From NCBI RefSeq assembly GCF_028453695.1, contig NC_135781.1, forward strand, positions 21,823,640 through 21,887,639: a stretch of 64,000 nucleotides of DNA, in the 5' to 3' direction. The stretch is from Augochlora pura (taxonomy: Eukaryota > Arthropoda > Insecta > Hymenoptera > Halictidae). Shown piece by piece: positions 28,101 through 41,300 of the stretch. Made by a program: the position numbers and the translations under genes. Positions within the stretch are counted from its first letter, which is position 1. Every line of letters begins with the position of its first letter. The notes under the pieces were generated by a model. That model was not told the origin of the DNA. It ran no database searches and saw only the letters and a list, made by a program, of their open reading frames with translations.

Positions 28101-31100
28101 TGATGAGATGTTAACCACAGAATAATATAACGTTTAGTACATGCTTAGTACGGTATTACAAAAGGGTTGATGTTCCATCGTGGTCTTTCATTTGACATAA
28201 AAATTAGCCCGAAATTTCAAGACCCTAAAATGGACCATATTTGCAGAGGTTCTCTAGGATACAAATAGGCTTTCTTAGTTAACATTTATCGATTATTGTC
28301 GTCGTATGCAGCACTCGCTGCGCCGCTGTGAAATCGGGACTCTCTCGGCCGGCATTGAAATTCGCTATAGGATCGCCGGAAATTAACAATCGGGGAAATT
28401 CTTGGGACTAGTGTCAATGACTGTCGCCCTAATTATTGTTATCATTGAAAATCGACTCGACGATAATCGACAGTAGTTTGAACAGGAAAAACAGCGAAGG
28501 AGATTTCTAACGACAATATTCTGTTGAAAAAAAAAAACAAACAAACGAATAGTTAAAAATAAATTGTAGTGTTTCAGGTCAGAGCGATCCTAATCGCGAA
28601 TCGAATGGTGCAGGAGATTCTAAAATAGGTCAAAAAATGGATTTTTTACGAGATCATACGTCGAAGCGTTTTAATTTCGCAGCACTGCAGCGAGCTCCGT
28701 ATATCAACGGCGAAAGTTAATCAAAATTGAAAGGAAATATTTGTTCGCGTACCAAGCTAGCAGTATAACACGAGGGCATAAATTTTGTTCAACGTACAGC
28801 GTACAGTTTTCCCGGAAAAGTCACGCGCGTTTCGAACGACTCGATCGGAAGCACCTTCAATTAAAAAGTAATAAATACGTTTATTAGTCGCTGCTAAGGA
28901 CCTGGATTTCGAGACTGGGAACGAGTGTGTGTACTGACACTGATAAAAAGCGTGATACCGTTCCAGCTGCGGGCAAACATCGCTTCTTTCGTGCAAATCT
29001 ACCTTCCTGTGATAGCGAAGACACATATTTGCTTTGTTCAATTATTATTTCATTTCAAGCAGAGGATCCTTTAAGAACACCCAGAAATTTATGATTCGTT
29101 TCGATACCTCTAAATCATTGCATAAAAACTTCTTAAAATATAAATGATCCAGAAAAAAAAGAACAATTTTGTCAGTAAATCATTTAGAACAATATCCTTT
29201 AATATTTGAAACAATAAAGGCGAATTAATTTATATAATATTATATAAGACTGCGAATGTTTATGCTAATCCACATTTCGATAGATTTTAAACAATATAAA
29301 TTAATAATGATATTAACGATGTATGTTGACGCAAGATTCAACGATACTCTCAGACTTGCTGACTTCAAATTTTATATCTCAAAAAGGGATGCAATTACAA
29401 CGATGTTATTCTGGAGAATTATTGTACTAGCAATCGTTCTAACATCAACGTCTACAGAATTTGATGATATATCCTAGTGAGCCATAATCGTACTAAGATC
29501 CGCAGGTCTAAACGCATTCGCAAGAAGATATGTTGCTCGCAGCAGAAACGGGACTCCATGGAAAAAAGTATAACAAAATAAATTATAGAACGGGTAAGTC
29601 CAATACAGAATGTACGCAGCCGTCACCAATCATATTAATCCAATACCAAAATATTCATGAAACCTTCCCGAACGAAGGACGCCGTTCATAGTGTCGGACA
29701 AAACTCTCGATTGCTATTAACCGTGAATGTTTTTCGGTAATCGGAGTGCTCTACGTACCATCTAAGAACTGCATCGCCCTCTCCTCGCCGGGGTAGCGCA
29801 CGCACTTCGCAGGGTGGATCTCCAACACGTTGTACATGTCCGCCAGAAATACGACTAAATTTTGCTTCATGGACCTGTTCACAGAAAATCAATCAGTTCA
29901 AGAAAGAACAGTCATTTGTATCGATATTTTCGATTTGAAAACTGGAAAAAAGAAACTTAGCATTGGATAGTTAAGCCGACCAAACGTTTATGATGGCGTA
30001 ATCGTTTTCGGTCACTTTTGTGCAGTTCATGACGTGATTTCTAAGTGTCATACTATTCAAAAACTAAACATACATAAAATTGCAATTAATGTAGAAGCAA
30101 ATGCGAAATTATATTGTTACAGTGATTCATACATTAGTTGATAAATTTTCTAAATAAAAGTAGAGTGTAAAGTTGGTCCTAAATCTCTTGGTAAAACAGC
30201 TGTCATCGAAAAAAGTGTGATACACATTTCAAGTTTTATACTTTATAACAGTTATAACGCCGTAAAACGAGTGGCATGGAATATCCACTTTTCGCCTCTA
30301 ATTCGTACTGTCATTATTGTAAAAGATACTTCTGAGGAGCTTATGGGAGTTAAAGAAAACTTCGATGCCTCATTGGAGGTTTCATCAAACCTTATAAGTG
30401 TAAACTTCATTAAACTCTTGTAACTACTGCAAGTATATGAAATTTTGGCGAACGCTGTAGTTTAGGTTTCCCCCTTGGGGAAATAGAGTTATAACTAGAT
30501 TTTGCGGATTTCATGCTTTTATGACAAAAAAGGAGTGGACGAGATAAAAAATGGTGGGAAGTTTAAAAGAATTTAAGATTCCGAATATATTATCATCATC
30601 TTATTAACCCTTAGCAGTCCGAAGTGTTTCCTTCACTTTATATCAACATCTCTTATAATATTATTACAATTATTTAACTATATTATGCATGAAGATCATA
30701 AGTCTATTTATAACTTGGCATAGAAACTTCAAATAGTACATGAAGATCCGCAATTTAGTCGTAACTCCGCAAGATGAAAAAAGGACTGAGATGCGAGTGC
30801 TTCCTTACCCCCTCATGTACGTGACGTCCTCGGGTTGCATGTGAAAAATGGAATAGGGTAAACATCTGTTACAAAACGCGTGGACCAACGACAGGTTGTG
30901 CAGGGCGTCCGCGACCGACGGTCTCTTCGACACTCGGATGTCCATCCAATTGAGTTCACCGGGACAGTAGAAGGCGACGACTGCGGCCAGACCGACGCCA
31001 TCGCAGAGTGATTGGAAGTCCTTGGCAGCGGGTAGCTCTGGCAGTCGCGTCTTATCACCGGCGCCCTCCTCCATCTGGATCTTCGCGATCAACGCGTGCG

Positions 31101-34100
31101 ACGCGTGGCTGATCCAGAGAAGAAGACCCTTCTCGTGATCTGTCGGGACTTCGACGTCCGCCTGGGGGTCGAACCGACGGACCGCGGACACCAATCGGTC
31201 CCCGGTCACCACCTCCTTCGCATACAAGACCATCAGGCCCTCTATCACAGCCATATGCGCAGACTGGAACAGAACAGACACCAACTCAATCAGAAACCGA
31301 AATGCGTTTTTTTCGCAGGGTGGTATAAGTAACGCTTTAAATAAAATATAAAATAGTATAACGTCGGAATTAATTACTATGTTTAATACTGATCTACCGA
31401 GACGTTAACCTGATTAATTTATACTGTTTCATAACAATGACAGGATGGGATTTATTCAACTACGACTTCTATTCTAGTAAATAAATGAATAAGGATGTTT
31501 AACGAAAAGTTTTTCAATAAAAAGATTTTTATAATTCCAATAACTAATAGAAACGATCAGAAATCAATTCTTTTAACTGGTTTGACAGTTCTAGTGTCAA
31601 CACTAAATTATAAAGAGTTCGAATTTAATTCAAACACCGGTTACACTAAAAATAGCACGATATATAAATAAATTTAGTCTTGCAATTCTTATAAAGCAAC
31701 ACATGCCGGACATCTTAGTCATCGATAGCCATAGAATTAAATAGAACTTGACATTAGATTGTATTGATATGGATTTCGTTTAACGTAAAATTTTGTGTGG
31801 TTAAGAGTGCAAAAGGTTAAGAGAAAACGAAGGCAGATAAATGTTTTCGATTAATTTATAACAAGGTCGGGTGAGTTACGGATACTTAAGGATGGTTTCT
31901 TCTAGACAAACCACTGACAATGCCTCGTAACTAGATGTTGTGCAGGCATTCAATGTTGCGGATACTCTGCTACGTGTAGAAAATCAGAAATTTTCAAGTA
32001 TAATAGGCAACTTGACATCGTTTTGCTTTTTTAAAGATTAGGGATATTGTTCCCGAAGGATCTGGCAACCAAATGTGAAAAAGGAGGGTGCCTATGGATA
32101 AAAGGACTGTGTTAGATTCTTCAACACCACTCTGGAATCGTCATTGACCCATATTTCTGACATACTTCACTAGAATTTTTCAATCATCATAACTGGACTG
32201 CGAATTCTATGCACTTATGACATTGAAAGATTTTATGTCTTAGAATCTTAAAATGTTAAGATCGTCCTGAGCTTACACAAAAAGGACCTATAGTCTGTAC
32301 TATTATTACTGCCTTGAGCATTCATTAGGATTAGTATGTATAAAGCTGAAAAATTCTTTAAATTAAAAAATAAAACGCAGTATGTGTAAACATATGATTG
32401 AAAAGAGTCAAAAGAATAATTACATTTCTATTTCGTTTATGATTGTTGCCAATGGATCAGAAAATTTGTATAATAATGACAACAACCATAATATTATGTC
32501 GAACAATTTTTCGTATGCCACAAATTATTCTGTACGATGTGGCAGTCGACATGATAATTTCGCGAAACAGCGACACAAATTGGCCATCACGCGATTCTAC
32601 CAGACTTTTTCTTCGAGACTGCATTGACCCTTGGAAATTTGCATGGACGTCCGCAGCCTTATCGTAATACAGGAAAAAGGGGAGCACTGACTTAGACATC
32701 GCAGGTAGCTCGTTCTTACCATCTTGAGTGGTGAATTTTGAATGAGGATCGTTTCGGTGAGTTGAGTGTTATTTGGCTCCGTGAGGTAAACACCTTTTCT
32801 GGCAAGGGCCTGCAGAATGCCGCAGTGATTCTGATTGTGATAATTTGGATCCGAATAAATGTTTGCCAACGCCAAACAGTACAGTTCTGCATTGGAAAGT
32901 GCGTGGACGATCTGCGGCTTCAAGTGTTCTTGATCCTGCAAAGAAAAAGTCGGATATGTGAGCGACAAATTGTTACGAAAGCTTGCAAACGAGTGAAAGT
33001 TTTCACACTTAAAAGAACGGTTATTACACTTATTCTAAAGCGAATGTAAAAATATTTTCTTAAATATTATATGTACGATTTTGTATGCAACTACTTAACA
33101 TTTATTTAACTCCAGAATAGAAAACCTTTCTGACAAAAATATGACTTGAGTATCCTTAGAATTATTTGCGATTTTATTCATCAATTTTGTCAAGAGATTT
33201 TTTAGATACTCTTTTTAGATATGTTAGTTTTTCTTACAGACTTTAATGAAACATGTGATTTGTTTGGAATCAGATTTTTCAAATAATAGTATTAATTTAT
33301 GGATAAGAACTTCCAAGACGCAGTATTTTATTAGTAGCAACTGGTACACCTTGATTGTTCTTTTCGACGAGTATTAGCAAACATTATTGATTTGGTATTA
33401 TTTGGCAAGAGCTTGTTATTGGTTATACAAATTTTACGAAAAAATAATATTGCTATAGGATACGTGGTTTACACATTGTTCAGCAGCTCCGCAATGTCCC
33501 GTCGAGCGTAACTGTTCAATATATCGTCAGTTGAGGGGCATCTTAAAATAGAACGGCACCTGAATTTTCAGATTTTACGAATATGAAACCATTTGCACCG
33601 CGCTAATTATACAAAATCATTGCGATGCTGTAATAAATCATCCATCAACTGCCTTCGGCAACTGCTTTACACGCAATTTTACTGCAAACTTTATGCATAT
33701 TTGTGACAAAACTGAATAAATCGTTTGCAAAACAATGTAAAGCCATTTAAAGAATTTGGGACTACCGATGCATCATTCCCGATTCATTAAAACAATTAAC
33801 CGATAATGTTTAGCTTATCCATCCTTCATTTTTTCAGGTTATTTATCTTTTAATATTAAATTGACACGATGATAAAAAATTAATAATGTTGAACGATAAG
33901 TAATTAATTTCACAAACCTAAATTATGGTGAGACTAGTTTTAGCGGACATTATCCACGTCAAATTGACGCAAGGAATCATTTAAAATTTTCATACCGGCG
34001 AACATTTCATAACTTCCCACAGCCTATTATTTAGTTACAAACTACTGAGTAATTTGTTTAGTAATAGATTGGCTCCGTGATATTATTTAATAATTTCGTT

Positions 34101-37100
34101 TCGGATTATCATGTAAAACAAACTTGTCTAGATTTCTTTGTGTAGAACACACTGATTAAAAACTTGATTAACTTTTTTCCACATAAGTAGGCAATTTACT
34201 TATGATCAATTATTGATTTTGTGCACTTACAACAGACATAAATAAGAGATACACAGAATAGCGAAAACGAAACAGCCTATTGAACTTATTACTATTCCTA
34301 TATTAATCTATTACTATTCTATTCTAGATATTACAATTGAAGTGTAGAATTTTTGCTCTAATATCCACAGTTTATTCTTAAAAGATGAATAAAGCAGATC
34401 ATAATTTCTATTCTTGACAATGAAAGACTAAGATAAGTCGAGATAAGATAAAACCGGTTTTGTTTTTTTCGTTTGCAAACAATAAAACGATTTGTAGAAA
34501 TTACTATTATTCAATCAGCAATGTCATAATATAATTACCAGACTGCAGATTTATACACGAAATAGAAATTTTCTGCATCAATTGGAAAAGATAGATATTA
34601 ACTAGCAAGTTCCTTCTTTGTTCAGTTATTTTAATAGATTTTATTACGTCGACGATTTTAAATTCTTTAAATCTTTTTACTATATCAAATCGCATTTACC
34701 CAATTTTGTCATAAATCTATGATATCCACAGTCTAGTAACAAGAAAATACAACCGGCTTGATAAAACACAAGCGACAGAATTCGATTCCGCTACCGGTCA
34801 CGCATTGTTTCGACATTTCTTACACGTGATTCACGGTGTTTGACGTAGCGTGCGTAATACTTCGCGAACGGCCGAGCGCCCCCGCGATCATTCTACCGCG
34901 TGTTTCTGTAACCACGATGCGTCGTCTCGGGTTCTTCGCGTTTCCAATCACCGCTCCGGAAGTTACGGAATACTAATATTTGCTGGCCACATCTGCCGGA
35001 TATTCTTATGCGGTCGCCACCCTTCCGTACGTTAGGTATTGTGTTTCAAACTGCCCGCTTAGGGCGGATCCGTCGCGGTGAAATCTGACTTCGCCGCGAA
35101 AAGAGACTTCTGTGTCGGTGTGACTTTTCACGAAACGGACCATTATGTAGTACATGCAAAATTAAGGGCAGTTTAAGTCATCGTTCCGTCGGTTTTGAAT
35201 TTCTTCGTAAATTATGCGTCTCCAGATCTTGCGACTCTTTTTAACTTGTGCGAAAAAGAAAAATTTTGTTGAAAACGAACTTCCAACAGAGGTAAAATAC
35301 GATATCAGTAGTTTCCTTGGTGTGTATATAAAAAAAGATGTTTAGTTAAATGTGCTTGACGTATGGGAAATTAGAAGGTGTTTAAGTCATCACTTTACCG
35401 ATCTCGGTTTACGTTGCAAATTATATACCTGTGAATATTTCAATTTGCTGGCTGCGCTCATGAATGTTATCTCAAGAGCTATGTACCGTATCCGATCAAT
35501 TCTTTTCTTATTTCAATCGAAAAAGTTTGATCTACACTGCAAACACGTTTTTAATTGAAAAATTAATTCCAGGCGTTGCAAGTTTCTCAAATGTTTCTCT
35601 CGTAAATTTAACGAGATATTTACTATCGGACGTGAAACACTGCAAGCATAAAGTCCCAGAGAACATTGCAAATCAAGAGAGATTTCAAAACGTCACACAG
35701 TAAATAAACTAGATGTTTCAATCGTAATATTTAACGTGATTCCACGCAGAGCTCGTAAATATCGCATAAAGTAACTTAAAATATTAATTTCTTAACACAA
35801 GTCTTCTGAAGACGACTATTATAATTAGAATCAACGTTGAAACTCTAAACAATAAATAACAGGAGAATTTATACTTTTAATGCTACTATTAACCTTTCCT
35901 ACGTTTAACAATAATTGATTTGAGAAATTAAATTGTCGATTTTAACTGCTAAGGATACGTGTCATAACACAAGAAATATTATTAAATGCCTACCGGATAT
36001 TTGGTTTTTAAGTTTTGCACTTCTAATTAAGTTCTTTTCTTCACTATCAGGACCCTATCTCAAAAATGGAACTTACAAAGATTTTTTGTTCCACGTATTC
36101 GACTTGTTTTCCGCCATTCGAATTGTCGTTCTTTTTTCTCTTGGGAGTAAAAGCCTGGAACAAATTCCGGGCTGAATAGAACGCGATTATCCATCGATCG
36201 ATCCGTCCAGAGGAAGTTACAACGATCGCTAATCCCTCATGCACGGATCTAACACTCCGGACATAAATCTATCGAGATCTCTGGAAACTGGATCTCGCAT
36301 GTCGAGACGCTTTTGCTTCGATCGGCAACTAGAAACGGATCTAAAGCGATACGGGAACTAGTTTCTACGTTTATGGGTTGAATTCTGCCTTGTCTCGCGT
36401 AAAGAAAGAAATTGGGGCAAAGTTAACGTTCTGTTAGTCAGTCAAGCTAGTATTAATGTCGTCCAGTCTCGTAGCGAACGACAATTTTTTATTCACTGAA
36501 CCCGATGCGTTTCCTGAACCATCAACCAGTTGAAATCGTCGTAGCTGAAACTTCGTTCAGAAGAAAACTCTATCGAAACGATGCACGATTTCTATTTTAA
36601 AACATATTTTTCACGTATATACAAAACACGCGCACGCACAATTTGCGCTGCACTTAACAGCGATACTTGTCCATTAATTGAAAGTCACATTAACAATTTT
36701 ATATACAGTAAAATATTTTTAAATACACTAAATTATTTAGCTACTATCCTCGGTAAAAAGTATTCGAACACCTTTTAAAATACAATAATTTCTTTAAAAA
36801 ACTATTTCTACTAGCTAGAAAAACTTTTACCAGCGGTTGTAGAGGTGTAATAAAAACAAAGAATTTTTGTTTCTGGAAAATATTCGATACATTCACTATT
36901 ATAGAATATGCAATTTTCAGATACCGTAACTAAATATTTTACAGACCATAACGCTTGTGTTTTGTGGAAAAGTTTTTTGCCTGCACCACGAACGACCAAA
37001 TGTTTTCAAACAGCGACAGAAATTGGTTTTCCGCGGCGTCGTATTTTCAGAACTTTTTTACGCGGATGGATACAGGTAACGGAAAAATAATTGCCATGAT

Positions 37101-38298
37101 TAGATTTTACGGTACATTAATCCAGTATATGGTCACTTAAATAAGCTGGCCGTTGCATACGAAATGACCAATTAAATCTGCTCTTGATCCATACGAAAGG
37201 CTCGCTTGGAACCTATACGCCGCTGAAAATCCGCTGAAAACGAGCGAGGAAACTGCGTTTGGTCTCGAATAACACTAGAAAGTATAATGCACGCGTGTAA
37301 CGTTACCGCTAATTATTGTTAATTACGTAATCTCATTAGATCGTTCTTACATAAAAAGCAATCATTCTTCATTCAGCGCCTTCGTCACAATGAAGCGATG
37401 AATACAAATCTTCGGCTCATGAATACAAACTCGATCGCGAACCGCGCTCTTGCAAAACGCTCTACGTCCAGAAACCGATCAAAAATGTCTCATGTTTATT
37501 CAATTACTTCAGGTTGAGCCAATCTTCCTATTGGTCATTAGTAGACTGTGGATTTTATGCATTCAGGAGAAAAAAAGAATGGATTACATGCAACATAGTA
37601 GAAACATGTAGAAAATTCGAAAATAATAAACTATTTCCAATTCATTAAAGCTATCAAGAAAGGAAAGAAATATCTATGGATCTGCCGTATCTTGCAATTC
37701 GCATTAATAATTTTTATTTAGCAGAATAATTCACGTAATCAGTCATGACTATGGATCATTATGCGGTTATGGTAATTACAGATTTTTGAAATACAGTTAA
37801 AGAACCAGATATTAACAATTATTAATGATATCTATGCTATACTTTTTCCGTCAAAGGATTTTCTAGTTCGTAATTTGACTCTGCTGCTCATCCTGATTTT
37901 TATCAATTAATCCATGACAATTGAGAATTTTGTATGAGTCTACTAATGGCTAGACTGCAAATTTTTATACAAAATATCCTCGTTAATGCCAATAAATATG
38001 AGCCAAATTATTTCTTCTCACTTTTGTCATATGTATATAAAATCCGACATAAGAATTTACGACTAAAATGAAATAACATGGAATCACGGATAGCAAAACT
38101 ATTCAAAGAGCTACTATTGCACAATTACCGACAAAAGAAACATCTACTAATTAAACTAATAAGTTTTTATGCCACAGTTTCATCAAAATGAAACAAAATA
38201 CCCATTGGGTACGCTAAACACATACGTTGCGACTGCGAACCTAATTGGAGAGTTGATTCGCTCTTGATTTCTGAAGATGGTGAATGGGACGTCCGACC

Positions 38299-38329
<31 letters not shown>

Positions 38330-41300
38330 AGTGTACGAAGAGACGATGAAGAAATGATTAATTGTCGAACGGCTGGGTTTCGTTTACGCAGACGAAGAAA
38401 GCCGCAACGCAATGATGACTTGCTGGAGACAGGCCAAACTCCTTGCCATTGTCTCCAGCGGAGTCGTGATCATTGTCGGGTTGCACCTCCGACTTTTAAG
38501 GGGTGAGTCAAGTCTGCGAGACTGATTATTCGGGCGAAAGTTCAAGTGCGACAGGGACGCAACGAGCAAACGGCCCCTCGGGGGGGGACTCGCGCGGTGC
38601 CTGCGCCGTGGAAAAGATCATGTCCCGGATGAGAGAAAGGATGATTAACGAGAAGAGAATTCCCGCTGGCTAATCAACCAATCGCCAAGAGTTCTCAGAC
38701 CCATTCTGACTAAATCCCGTCGTCGTCGTTACGGACAATTACGGGTATTGCACGTCGAAACACTTCAGCTTCATCGATTTCTTTACACTATGGTTGTTTC
38801 GCAAAAGCACTGCCTTTTCGGAGTCCCTGCAACTTCTTCGTGGGGTCTCGCAAGTTTTTCACGTTTGTCGATACATTGGAAATTTAAATTGCTTTCGCAG
38901 AAAGTAAATAGGTTAATAAAGTTAACTGAGTTTATACGGTATCGATGCACTTGCCGAGATTTTTTTTAACCTTTTCCCGACGTTTTACAAACTTCATCAA
39001 TTTTTTTAAGACCAAAACTTGATTCGTAGACAATCTGTGGAACAAATCGGTCCGAAGAATAATTTTTGAGATTTTTTTAGTAAAACCGACAAACCATTAT
39101 CATTATTATACTTCATCGTACATTCATTAATATTTTATTATTAATATTTCAACTACGTGTAAAAAGCTTATAAATCTTCTCAACGATTCTTTTGGAATCA
39201 AATAAAAATTGAAGAAACGTATCCGATGCTCTCAACATTATTTTGGAACGTGGCGCAACAAATTTTACTGTCGCTTTAGAATCGCCGCTCGTGCGCAAAA
39301 AGTTAAATAACGTCAAAGCCTGGTACTCTAGCAATTTTTGCAGTGAAATTCACAGGTTTCACCTTGCGCCGTCGACGTACATTAAACAAATTCTCCTCTG
39401 CGATCGACCTCGCGCGTTTCGAGTCACCGGAACCAGAATCCTGCGATGCGCACGGCAAAACGAAAAATAGATCCTTGATCAAATACATGTCGGGACGTCG
39501 CGAAACGAAAAACACCGAGGAACGTTCGTCACAGCGACTCCATGATTTACTGTCGAGGTAAAACAGGTCGAACGAGGACCTATCGCTGGGTAATTTGATT
39601 GGTTTAACCGGATCAACGACGACAACCGATGCTTCCGCGTATACATACGCTGTGCGAGGAACATAAGGTGCGGTTACGATGCCGTAATGGCGTAACACGG
39701 TTTTTCTTTGCTTCGACGTCATCAGCGAACACGGATGTTTGTGCGAGCTTACCCATTTTCGTAAATAAATTTGCAGATTCGGTTTGCCCCGTTAATTATT
39801 TTTCAATCTGGCTCAAACTTTCATTTACTGCAAAGTACAACCTACAAAAATGGTATTAGATATAATACCATTCGATGTAAGCCCGGGGGAACATTCTTTG
39901 AAAATAAAACGAATTAGAATCGAAATTAGTGTTTATTACTTTTTACCAAGGTTCGATGAAGTTCCGGAACTTTTGCATAAATACACATCAAGCAAAACAC
40001 AAATTTTCTGTGTCTTCACAAGATCAGTTGCTTTTCAACGATTTTAGAAGACCACAAGTAGTGTGTGTTGCAAAGAATGATATTATTATATAAATCTAAC
40101 ATGTGCACAATAATTTAAGTGTTTCGTTCACTTTTATAGGGATCTTTTAAATAAATGTTTCTAAAAGAATATGGTTTTGTGAAACTTTTAACATACAGAT
40201 TTAAAAATATTTATTCCACGATGGCATTTGTAGCCAATAGGTGGGTGCGAGCTCTGTCCACAACGAAAGTTTCCTGTTTATTTCGAACCCTGCTTTCCAT
40301 TACATGTGTCAACAAAATTACAGTTAACTAAAAATAATAAGAAAAACAGTTCTATTCTTATACGTCGTGTGTAAAAATGAACCCAGTATACATTACTGTG
40401 CAAGAGTACTTGCACACTTACGACTTTGCCATAAAATATTAAATAAATGGTTATTTCATTCAAAACTTTCCAATGAAACTGTACTCATAGTTTTTGTCTC
40501 GTACGAACATACATAGTCAATGCAGTAACTTCCCATTGTATAACGCAACAATGGATTACCAGTTGTACGAAATCGTGTTATAGTAAATCGTATTATGCGA
40601 AAATTGTCCTGTTAGAACGCAAATAATATCGCCAGCATCTATGTACGAAGCATTCTGTTCCATATAAAAACAACGAAAGAGGCGATTTAACAAATTCATT
40701 GTGTAGTTATAATTAGTTAACCATTAACCGAATTATAGTGGCCACGCACAAATTTGAATAATTCATCATTAATATACGTTATTGTAATTAATTAAAAATT
40801 CATGTAATCCTCTATTAATTCAGAAAGTTTGAAATGTTTCAACGTAAATTTACTTGCACTCACCAATTTGGAAATACGTAATATTTACTGGAACAATAAT
40901 TAACAACACGATTAAGGGTTGAATGAAACCGGAAAACACTTTTCTAATCTAGGTCGTTAGTCACTGTCTGAATCATCTGAAGTTACGTTCTAACGCTCCA
41001 GTAGAATTAGCTTGCTTGTTTTGACATATTTTCTTCTCATTATACTTACAGCCAGTTATACGTACAGAAACCTTTAATTATGTATGGCAACCTTTGATAA
41101 GATATAAGAATTCGTGTCATCCGAGAGTCTACTGTATTGAATAACAAATACTATATTTAGAAAGCCGTACATAAAATCTTACGAACTAATATATTATTTT
41201 AACCCTTTACTGGCATTACGAATCGTCTAAAACTTTTAAATTTAGACACTAAATATTTCATTTAACTAACCTTTTCACAGTAAATTGGGAACCTCGGTCA

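Noticed and set aside
34850..35040. - strand ATG frame (MIAGALGRSRS...) before a GTAAGA donor as a Patronin start
   Set aside because: It ends two bases into a codon, while the downstream exons at 32935 and 31263 need phase 0.
39303..39722. - strand frame of 139 codons
   Set aside because: It overlaps the + strand candidate exon 39344-39557, which has good splice sites and phase continuity; the - frame shows no domain and no fit to Patronin. Not fully excluded.
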